From: Kosakonia oryzae
Lineage (GTDB): Bacteria; Pseudomonadota; Gammaproteobacteria; Enterobacterales; Enterobacteriaceae
Reading direction: 5' to 3'
Assembly (NCBI RefSeq): GCF_001658025.2
Contig: NZ_CP014007.2
Span: 3,534,001 to 3,598,000 of the forward strand
DNA length: 64,000 nucleotides
In this document: piece by piece, positions 58,163 to 64,000 of the stretch
Layout: the number at the start of each line of letters is the position of its first letter
Position numbering within the stretch: position 1 is the stretch's first letter
Translations under genes and position numbers: made by a program
Notes under the pieces: model-generated
Told to the model about the DNA's origin: nothing
Seen by the model: the letters and a program-made list of their open reading frames with translations, nothing else
Database searches by the model: none

Positions 58163-58974
58163 GCCTTCCCTCCTTCCGCCCAGGGAAAACAGGTTTTGTG
58201 TAACTGACGCAGCGCCAGATCCATCAGCCACGCCAGCAACGTGATCCACAGGACGTACGGGATGATGACGTCCATCGCCATATAGCGACGCACAAGGAAA
58301 ATGCGGTAGCCCAGCCCGGCGGTTGAGGAGATCGCCTCTGCCGAGATGAGAAACAGCCACGCCGAACCCAGCAGCAGACGCAGCGACATCAGCAGGCGCG
58401 ACAGCAACTGCGGCAGCACCACCCGCAGCACCAGCGTCCAGCTATTGGCACCGAGGGTTTGCGCTTTGATCAGGATCTCCGCCGGAATTTCACAGGCGCG
58501 CTGCTCCAGATCGCGGGCCAGCATCGGCGTGATGCCAATGACAATCAGCATCACTTTCGACAGCTCATCGAGGCCGAAAACGATAAACAGCACCGGTAAA
58601 ATCGCCAGCGGCGGGATCATCGACAGCACCGTCATCAGCGGCGATAACGACGCCCGCCACAGCGGGAAAACGCCGGCGGTGATGCCAATGCACAGACCAA
58701 TCACCGAGGCGATGGCCAGGCCCATCAGCAAGCGGCCGAGGCTCACCAGCGTGTCCATCCAGAACAGGTATTCGCCGCTGCGTTTATCCGGGGTAAACGC
58801 CATCCGTGAAAGTGCATCCAGCATCTGTTGCAGGCCGGGCAGCAGCTTATCCTGTGGATTGGCCTCCAGCCGTACTGCCGAGCCCATAAAATAAGCGGCC
58901 AGCAGCAGGACGAAAGGCAGCAGGATCAGCAGCGTCCGCATACCGGGTGTGGGATGGCGATTAATTTGTCGCAT
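58159..58974 (-). CDS. ABC transporter permease of the guanidine operon
   Basis: A 271-residue permease with six membrane segments and an EAA loop (LIKAQTLGANSWTLVLRVVLP) of the SsuC/TauC class. The start at 58974 is 18 bases after the binding-protein stop. Belongs to the same import system as the flanking genes. Confidence 0.92.
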   Translation of the reverse strand: MRQINRHPTPGMRTLLILLPFVLLLAAYFMGSAVRLEANPQDKLLPGLQQMLDALSRMAFTPDKRSGEYLFWMDTLVSLGRLLMGLAIASVIGLCIGITAGVFPLWRASLSPLMTVLSMIPPLAILPVLFIVFGLDELSKVMLIVIGITPMLARDLEQRACEIPAEILIKAQTLGANSWTLVLRVVLPQLLSRLLMSLRLLLGSAWLFLISAEAISSTAGLGYRIFLVRRYMAMDVIIPYVLWITLLAWLMDLALRQLHKTCFPWAEGGKA

Positions 58975-58992
58975 GGCGAACTCCGTCAGTTA

Positions 58993-60051
58993 TCACAGCT
59001 TGCCGGCAGCGGCCATCTTCACGAAGCTGTCGTCAAAGCGCAGTTTCACGTTATTCGCATCGCCCTGCGTAACATTGCCGGGGAAGGTCATACCGATAAA
59101 ATCTGCGCTCTGCGCACCATCGCCGAGCAGGCCTTTTTCAAAGGAGAATGAGGCAACGCGCTGCATGGTTTTTGCCAGCTCCGCTGACGTCACAAAAGCA
59201 ATGTTGTCCGCCGGGGTGTAGAACAGGTGGGTGGTTTTCAGTTGCGCCTGGTAACCGGCGAGATCGGTGCCGGAAGCGGCGGCCATCGAATTAAGCGCCG
59301 TGGCGTCCTGCGCTTTCATCAGCCCCATCATTTCGTACCATGCGCCGGTCAGCGCTTTACCCAGCGCCGGGTTATCTTTCAGGGTGGCGCTGTTGACCAC
59401 CATCATATCGATCAATTCGCCCGGCACCTGCGAGGAGCTAAAGACTTCGGTGGTTTTCGGCGTGGCTTTAATCACGGAAAGCTGCGGGTTCCAGGCGACA
59501 GCGGCCTGCACGTTTGGCGTGCCAAACGCCGAGACAATATCCGCATCGGAGGTGTTCACCACGGTGACGTCTTTCTCCGCCAGCCCGGCTTTTTCCAGCC
59601 CGCGCACCAGCAGATAGTGAGAAACGGAGAGAGCTGGCAGGTAGACTTTCATCCCTTTCAAATCGTTGAGGGTTTTGCCCTCGCCTTTCATCACGACGCC
59701 GTCGTTGCCTTCGGAGTAACTGCCGAGGATCAGCGCCGTACTGTCAACGCCGCCCGCAGCCGGAATGGTCAACGCATCCATATTGGTCATGGTGCAGCCA
59801 TCAAACTGGCCGGCGGTGTACTGGTTGATGGATTCGATATAGTCGTTCAGTTGCACGATATTGATCTTGATACCGTATTTACTGGCCCATTTATCAATGA
59901 TTTTGCTACTGCTGATGGTGCCCCACGGCATCCATCCGGCGTAGATAGTCCAGCAGACATTGAACTCTTTTTTCACGGCGGCAAAGGTGGGGAGACTGAC
60001 CAGCATCGCCAGCGACAACACAAGAGAGCGGAACAATGGAGATTTCTTCAT
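58993..60051 (-). CDS. Periplasmic substrate-binding protein of the guanidine operon
   Basis: A 352-residue NMT1/TauA-like periplasmic binding protein with a signal peptide (MKKSPLFRSLVLSLAMLVSLPTFAA). The mature part begins VKKEFNVCWTIYAGWMPWG. The TIGR 'urea ABC transporter substrate-binding' type is typical of guanidine-I riboswitch operons. AGAGG precedes the start. It is the first gene behind the riboswitch, so its level should follow guanidine. Confidence 0.9.
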   Translation of the reverse strand: MKKSPLFRSLVLSLAMLVSLPTFAAVKKEFNVCWTIYAGWMPWGTISSSKIIDKWASKYGIKINIVQLNDYIESINQYTAGQFDGCTMTNMDALTIPAAGGVDSTALILGSYSEGNDGVVMKGEGKTLNDLKGMKVYLPALSVSHYLLVRGLEKAGLAEKDVTVVNTSDADIVSAFGTPNVQAAVAWNPQLSVIKATPKTTEVFSSSQVPGELIDMMVVNSATLKDNPALGKALTGAWYEMMGLMKAQDATALNSMAAASGTDLAGYQAQLKTTHLFYTPADNIAFVTSAELAKTMQRVASFSFEKGLLGDGAQSADFIGMTFPGNVTQGDANNVKLRFDDSFVKMAAAGKL

Positions 60052-60105
60052 TCTTGACCTCTGATTGGCACAAAGTTAGGGGGCAGCGCGACACCCATTG
60101 GTGCT

Positions 60106-60203
60106 GCTGTCTCCCGGGTTTTTGTCCCGCCGTGTAACCTCGCAGAGGTCGCCAGCTCTTGGACCAGCCATTCACCGAAGTGAACCGGAACCCTAGCCAG
60201 CTA
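60106..60203 (-). promoter_or_regulatory. Guanidine-I (ykkC) riboswitch
   Basis: Minus-strand conserved blocks in order: CTAGGGTTCCGG (60196 downward), GGTCCAAGAGC, ACACGGCGGGACAAA and CCCGGGAGACAGC. These match the ykkC aptamer consensus CTAGGGTTCCG / GGTCCGAGAG / ACACGG / CCCGGGAGA in order and spacing. It lies 55 bases upstream of the binding-protein start. A downstream stem (GCAGCACC / GGTG...GCTGC, plus strand 60083-60108) may form with or compete with its 3' end. There is no T run, so the ON/OFF mechanism is not clear. Confidence 0.95.
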
Positions 60204-60238
60204 TTTTCAAATTGTGTGTTGCACTGCCCTCTCGCATT

Positions 60239-60254
60239 TGCAAGCGCTGTGCCA
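60239..60254 (-). promoter_or_regulatory. Sigma-54 (RpoN) promoter of the guanidine operon
   Basis: On the minus strand TGGCACA-GCGC-TTGCA: GG and GC are exactly ten bases apart, matching YTGGCACG-N4-TTGCW. The predicted start is about 60228, some 25 bases before the riboswitch. Confidence 0.85.
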
Positions 60255-60336
60255 GGTTGTTTTTGCTTTATCGTCATAACGTTAGCGATTTGTTGCGTTA
60301 CGCTGGCCCTGTTTTGGTGAGCCACAACAAGGCACT

Positions 60337-60351
60337 GCACCACGCTGGTGC
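60337..60351. promoter_or_regulatory. NtrC-type enhancer palindrome
   Basis: GCACCACGCTGGTGC: perfect arms GCACCA / TGGTGC around CGC, equal to the NtrC consensus core. It is centred about 116 bases upstream of the sigma-54 start, a normal enhancer distance, and about 85 bases before the divergent GST start. Confidence 0.82.
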
Positions 60352-60428
60352 TGCGGCGCAAGTGGCGAAAATGCATTCGGCTGGTGTATTGTTTTTAAAC
60401 GATTAATCACACAGACGGATGTTTGTAT

Positions 60429-61052
60429 ATGCTCAAAATCCTTGGCAAAACCTCTTCTATCAATGTGCGTAAAGTGTTGTGGACCTGCGAGGAAGCGGGG
60501 CTGGATTATTTACAGGAAGATTACGGCAGCGGTTTTGCCTCGACCGAGACCGACGCGTTCCGCGCACTGAACCCGAACGCCATGGTGCCCGTCCTGCTGG
60601 ATGATGAGTTTGTGCTGTGGGAATCGAACTCGATTTGCCGCTACCTGGCGCGTAAAACGGGGCGCAGCGATCTGTTGCCTGCCGAACCGCAGGCCTGTGC
60701 CATTGTGGAGCACTGGATGGACTGGCAGGCCACCGAGTTTAACAACGCCTGGCGGTATGTCTTCCCCGCGCTGGCGCGCAAAAATCCGGCCTTTAACGAT
60801 CCCAAAGCCATCGAGGCGGGTATCAAAGAGTGGAACCACTGCATCTCCATTCTGGAGCAGCAACTGCAACGCACCGGCGCCTTTGCCGCCGGCGAGACCT
60901 TTACGCTGGCGGATATCGTGCTGGGGCTGTCGGTGAATCGCTGGAAAATGACGCCGTTTGAACATCCGGAGGTTCCGGCTATCGACGCGTGGTTTGCGCG
61001 GCTGAACCAGCGCCCGGCGTTTTTGCGTCACGGTAATAACGGCATGGTGTAA
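60429..61052 (+). CDS. Glutathione S-transferase family protein
   Basis: A 207-residue GST: N-terminal thioredoxin-like domain with SSINVRKVLWTCEEAGLDY, glutathione site NPNAMVPVLLDDE and WESNSICRYLA, then a helical domain with ADIVLGLSVNRWK. ATG 60429 is preferred; a TTG two codons earlier is an alternative. It is divergent from the guanidine operon and shares the region with the NtrC palindrome. No E. coli K-12 counterpart is at this position. Possible role in detoxification near that operon is inference only. Confidence 0.88.
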   Translation: MLKILGKTSSINVRKVLWTCEEAGLDYLQEDYGSGFASTETDAFRALNPNAMVPVLLDDEFVLWESNSICRYLARKTGRSDLLPAEPQACAIVEHWMDWQATEFNNAWRYVFPALARKNPAFNDPKAIEAGIKEWNHCISILEQQLQRTGAFAAGETFTLADIVLGLSVNRWKMTPFEHPEVPAIDAWFARLNQRPAFLRHGNNGMV

Positions 61053-61346
61053 AAAACGGAGCAGCGAAAGGATTTGAAAACGGTAGAAAACTGTATTTAT
61101 ATACAGTTTTCTGCAAACCTGGTGAAAAGATGACGCGAGAAAGATACTGCCTGTCGGTGGGCTGGAGGAGAATGAAACTCTGGACAACTTTTCTCCGCCT
61201 GTTTAATTCCCTCAGCATAAAAATTTATGTCTGACTTAATTAAAATTAACGGCGGATATCCCCCGCCATAATTGGGTATATTGTAAATTTTTCACGCTAT
61301 CTTATAATTTCTCACATTTATTTTTTGTCGCTAAAGGAATGCGTCG
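61053..61346. other. Intergenic region between the GST and the nuclease-like gene
   Basis: About 290 bases, becoming A+T-rich from about 61200. A probable promoter for the next gene should be here, with AAAGGA eight bases before GTG 61347. No RNA or repeat recognised. Confidence 0.5.
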
Positions 61347-61940
61347 GTGAGCAGCAATGATTTCAATACGGTGAAAGAATCTCTTCAGGCTTTTCTCACC
61401 GATAAAAATACAAAAACAAAACTTTCACATATATTAGACAAAGGCACTAATGACTGGGAAAAGTGGTTACAAATTGAATTTGAGTATTATCTCGAACATA
61501 TTTTAAAGTATAAAGCCAGGCGAGAAGTCAGAGCTACAGCGGATCAACGGCATCAAACGGGGCGTCAGCACATGTTTGTTGATTTGATTTTTCGCAAACA
61601 ACGAACACGGCTGGATAAGTTTATCTATCTGGAATTCAAACTCGGTAAAAGGCCCACTGCGCTGATCAATAATATGTGGAAGGATTTACTGAAAAACGAT
61701 GAAATCGTCAGCTCCCACTTCAAGAAAACCGGCCAAAAACGGCGTTCTGTCTGGAGCATCGGGTTTTACCGGGACTTTAGTCCGCTCAGCGTTAAACGGG
61801 CAGACGAGGCGCTTGATCAGCACTATTCCCCCTTTTACTCCATTCACCATGAACCGGTGTGGTTCTGTAAATGTCGTGGTAAAAACCATGACGAAACGTG
61901 CCATAAAGTGGGCATGGTGATTATTGGTTGCAGTGCGTAA
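61347..61940 (+). CDS. Unknown protein with a PD-(D/E)XK-like motif
   Basis: A 197-residue protein with a PD-(D/E)XK-like arrangement: E60, D79 (FVDLIF) and E96-F-K98 (IYLEFKLGK), D to E-x-K 17 residues. Strand-loop-strand pattern around it fits a restriction-endonuclease-like fold, but this is motif-level. The C-terminus has FCKC...HDETCH, which may bind zinc. GTG start after AAAGGA. Low G+C compared with neighbours. The following gene overlaps its end by 13 bases. Possible defence-type or toxin-type nuclease; not proven. Confidence 0.6.
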   Translation: MSSNDFNTVKESLQAFLTDKNTKTKLSHILDKGTNDWEKWLQIEFEYYLEHILKYKARREVRATADQRHQTGRQHMFVDLIFRKQRTRLDKFIYLEFKLGKRPTALINNMWKDLLKNDEIVSSHFKKTGQKRRSVWSIGFYRDFSPLSVKRADEALDQHYSPFYSIHHEPVWFCKCRGKNHDETCHKVGMVIIGCSA

Positions 61941-62239
61941 ACCCTGCAATATTTAAAGAAAAACAGAGTAAGGAAAATATCATAAAAACCTGGTTATTTT
62001 ACTCGAACGACATTACCGTTAATGTCTACGAAAAAAAGAGGCTTTCCGCTGCAGATTTACAACAAATAAAAGCAGAAGGCCTGCATAAAATGCCGTTTGA
62101 AACCGACGCGGAAGATGAAGCGCAGGCGGTTGATAACATGCTGGCACATTTCAAAGAGAACAAAGCTGCGCTCGAAGAATTCATCAAAAATGACTGCATT
62201 CCCTCCATCATTTTTGAACTTATTTACGCCGCAGACTGA
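61928..62239 (+). CDS. Small acidic protein overlapping the nuclease-like gene
   Basis: A 103-codon frame from a TTG at 61928, coding for ENIIKTWLFYSNDITVNVYEKKRLS and an acidic helical part with ETDAEDEAQAVDNML. No ATG is in frame at the front, and the best ribosome binding sequence (AAGGAAAATATC) stands before an ATA codon at 61981-61983, so the true start is unclear. Overlap with the nuclease-like gene suggests translational coupling. Family not recognised; could be a partner or inhibitor of that protein. Confidence 0.55.
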   Translation: MQCVNPAIFKEKQSKENIIKTWLFYSNDITVNVYEKKRLSAADLQQIKAEGLHKMPFETDAEDEAQAVDNMLAHFKENKAALEEFIKNDCIPSIIFELIYAAD

Positions 62240-62312
62240 CAACGCAGCGGTGTGCCATGGGTTCTTCCCTGGATCGTTTCGTTTTCCGTGCAGACGCAAC
62301 AGTCTCTCTCCG

Positions 62313-62747
62313 CTATGCTGGCGTCTGCGTATTAATGTGATGGATGACTACCGATTTAATGCTGCCGTTTTCGTTGTGATGCACCGTCAATACCCGCGCC
62401 TTATTCAGCTCTGCCACCAATTCGGGGGTGATCGCAAAACTTTCGGCGAGCTCTTCGCTCTCCAGCCCAGAGCGTCTGGTTCGACGTTCATGACGAAAAC
62501 GGTATTGGTTATACCTGGCCCAGATGATCAACGCGCCGCCATACAGCACCGCAATAAGCAGGTATAACGCCAGCGTATTTAGCGTAGACACTACCGGATG
62601 CGGCCCCATATCCGGATGGGCGATAATCGGCTTAACCATGCCGTGATAAATCAACCACAGAAAACCCACCCAGGCGGCCAGGGTTAGCACAATATCAATG
62701 AGGCGTGGCAATAAACGCCGCTCGGTGAAAATTAAAGGCTGTTGCAT
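62313..62747 (-). CDS. pgaD: PgaD, poly-GlcNAc synthase subunit
   Basis: A 144-residue membrane protein with two segments (LIDIVLTLAAWVGFLWLIYH, LNTLALYLLIAVLYGGALIIWA) and a cytoplasmic tail with LAESFAITPELVAELN. It matches E. coli PgaD, needed with PgaC for poly-beta-1,6-GlcNAc synthesis and its c-di-GMP activation. ATG 62747 is chosen because GGAGG is eight bases upstream; an in-frame GTG at 62753 overlaps the pgaC stop. Confidence 0.9.
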   Translation of the reverse strand: MQQPLIFTERRLLPRLIDIVLTLAAWVGFLWLIYHGMVKPIIAHPDMGPHPVVSTLNTLALYLLIAVLYGGALIIWARYNQYRFRHERRTRRSGLESEELAESFAITPELVAELNKARVLTVHHNENGSIKSVVIHHINTQTPA

Positions 62748-62749
62748 AA

Positions 62750-64000
62750 TCACATCCTCCCGATACCGCGATCGGGGCTAACCCAGCGGGCGCGAGCGCG
62801 CTGGCGTTTAAGCATCACTTTAGGGAAGGCAACCAGGGTAGTGAACAGACTCAGCATCCAGTAAATGACCGGAAACCAGATAATCCAGAACAGCGAACCG
62901 GCAATACCTTTTTCATACCGGCGTTCGATCATCAGGCTGACAAAGAACTGAATCAGGCACATCACACCGAGCATCAGCCCGGTAAATTCTGGCGGCATAA
63001 GCTGTTGAATGGTCAGATTAGGCGGCAGCGGCACCACCATACCCAACAGGAACAGTACAATGCTCATGGCATAGGCGAATGCCCAGGTTGTGGAGCAGCA
63101 AAACTCGATAAAAAGCGGCCACATGCGGCGGTATTCCCACGACCACAGACGACGGATATTGACCAGAAACACCTCCGCGCCTCCCTGTGCCCAGCGCAAC
63201 CGTTGTTTCCACAGCCCCTTCATCGTTTCCGGCATCAGGATCCAGCACAACGCGCGCGGCTCGTAGAAGATAGCCCAATGTTTAAGCTGCAATTTCCAGC
63301 TAATATCGATATCTTCAGTGATCATATCCGGGCTCCAGTAACCCACCTCCGATAGCGCGCGGCGGCGAAATGCCGTAATGACGCCGGAGACCGTAAAGAT
63401 CTGCCCATATACACGCTGCGTTCGTTTGATTAAGCCGATAATCGACGAAAACTCGCCCACCTGTACCCGCCCCACCAGCGTTGAACGCGTCCGAATGCGC
63501 GGATTACCCGTTACCGCCCCCACTCGCGGATATCGCAACAGCGGTTCCACCAAATAAGCGGCAGTATCGCGTTCAAGCAGAGCATCGCCATCAATACAGA
63601 CAAGGAAATCACTACGCGCCGCGGCGGCACCGGTTTTCAGCGCCACGGCTTTGCCCTGATTTTCCGCGAGGTGGATAACCCGCAAGGTCGGATATTCACA
63701 GGCAAGTTGATCCAGAACTTCGGCGGTATTGTCGGAAGATCCATCATTGATGGCGATCACCTCAAAGTTTTCATAACGCTGAGCCAGCGCCGCTTCGATG
63801 GTTTCGCGGGCGTTGACGCCCTCGTTAAAACAGGGGATCAAAATCGAGATCATCGGGTTACCTTCCAGCTCTGGCGGCAAAACCTCCTCACCCCATTGCC
63901 AGTGGCGTTCCTGATGAAACCAAAAGTAGATGCCGCCGGTGATCCATAATGCGGACATAAACAGTGGCCAGAAGAAGACAAAGTTCAGAATCACCGTCCC
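62750..64000 (-). CDS. pgaC: PgaC, poly-beta-1,6-GlcNAc synthase (N-terminus beyond the window)
   Basis: 417 residues are present, the N-terminus being cut by the right edge (E. coli PgaC is 441, about 27 residues missing). It is a family-2 glycosyltransferase polymerising N-acetylglucosamine for the biofilm polysaccharide. Motifs: UDP-sugar DD region in [12 protein letters not shown] and VCIDGDALL, acceptor TEDIDIS, product-site QRLRWAQGG. Several membrane segments lie toward the C-terminus. It overlaps pgaD. pgaA and pgaB should lie beyond the window. Confidence 0.95.
   Translation of the reverse strand, partial: GTVILNFVFFWPLFMSALWITGGIYFWFHQERHWQWGEEVLPPELEGNPMISILIPCFNEGVNARETIEAALAQRYENFEVIAINDGSSDNTAEVLDQLACEYPTLRVIHLAENQGKAVALKTGAAAARSDFLVCIDGDALLERDTAAYLVEPLLRYPRVGAVTGNPRIRTRSTLVGRVQVGEFSSIIGLIKRTQRVYGQIFTVSGVITAFRRRALSEVGYWSPDMITEDIDISWKLQLKHWAIFYEPRALCWILMPETMKGLWKQRLRWAQGGAEVFLVNIRRLWSWEYRRMWPLFIEFCCSTTWAFAYAMSIVLFLLGMVVPLPPNLTIQQLMPPEFTGLMLGVMCLIQFFVSLMIERRYEKGIAGSLFWIIWFPVIYWMLSLFTTLVAFPKVMLKRQRARARWVSPDRGIGRM

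Noticed and set aside
1-64000. CRISPR arrays, tRNA and rRNA genes, insertion sequences, integrases
   Set aside because: I saw no regularly spaced direct repeats, no cloverleaf, no rRNA sequence and no transposase or integrase motif in any reading frame. Insertions at 34-37 kb and 44-48 kb have no visible mobility genes.

Overview
The window is a chromosomal segment of an enterobacterium close to Escherichia coli. Most genes match, in order and length, the E. coli region macA–ybjX–ybjD–aqpZ–lysO–hcp–hcr–poxB–ltaE–ybjT–ybjS–amiD–ybjQ–ybjP–artPIQM–artJ–rlmC–ybjO–potIHGF–ybjN–rimK–nfsA–grxA–ybjM–ybjL–rybB–rcdA–ybjJ–mdfA–ybjG–deoR–dacC–gstB–yliI–bssR, read in the opposite orientation. The protein divergence, the accessory genes and the guanidine operon suggest a plant- or environment-associated genus such as Kosakonia or a relative. 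That genus call is inference; no rRNA gene is present.

Layout. 1-33.9 kb is conserved backbone: nitrosative stress (hcp-hcr with FNR and NsrR-like sites), pyruvate oxidase, peptidoglycan recycling (amiD), arginine uptake (artPIQM and artJ with ArgR-like boxes), putrescine uptake (potFGHI), and nfsA-rimK-ybjN. Extra here are a DoxX-family gene, a small secreted protein before amiD, and a YdeP-like molybdoenzyme between artJ and rlmC. ybjC is missing between nfsA and grxA. The sRNA RybB and its sigma-E promoter lie after ybjL.

34.0-37.4 kb is an A+T-rich insertion between rybB and rcdA. It holds a protein resembling a clan-CD cysteine peptidase, an exported alpha/beta hydrolase and a ComB-family phosphatase. 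Backbone resumes with rcdA/ybjJ (candidate operator between them), mdfA, ybjG, deoR, dacC and gstB.

44.3-48.5 kb is a second insertion, between gstB and yliI. It carries an acidic orphan protein, a LysR regulator, a short second flagellin with a near-consensus sigma-28 (FliA) promoter, and a convergent CheZ-like gene with its own sigma-28 promoter. In that CheZ the catalytic glutamine is replaced by arginine. No other flagellar genes are present. This pair is the best candidate for an undescribed module.

50.5-60.4 kb is a complete guanidine-assimilation operon on the minus strand: ABC importer, two DUF1989 proteins (carboxyguanidine deiminase subunits), a biotin-dependent guanidine (annotated 'urea') carboxylase and allophanate hydrolase. 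Its leader contains a guanidine-I (ykkC) riboswitch. Upstream I find a consensus sigma-54 promoter and a perfect NtrC-type palindrome, so the operon appears to require both nitrogen limitation and guanidine. A divergent GST gene, a PD-(D/E)XK-like protein with an acidic partner, and pgaD/pgaC (poly-GlcNAc synthesis, pgaC cut by the window end) close the window.
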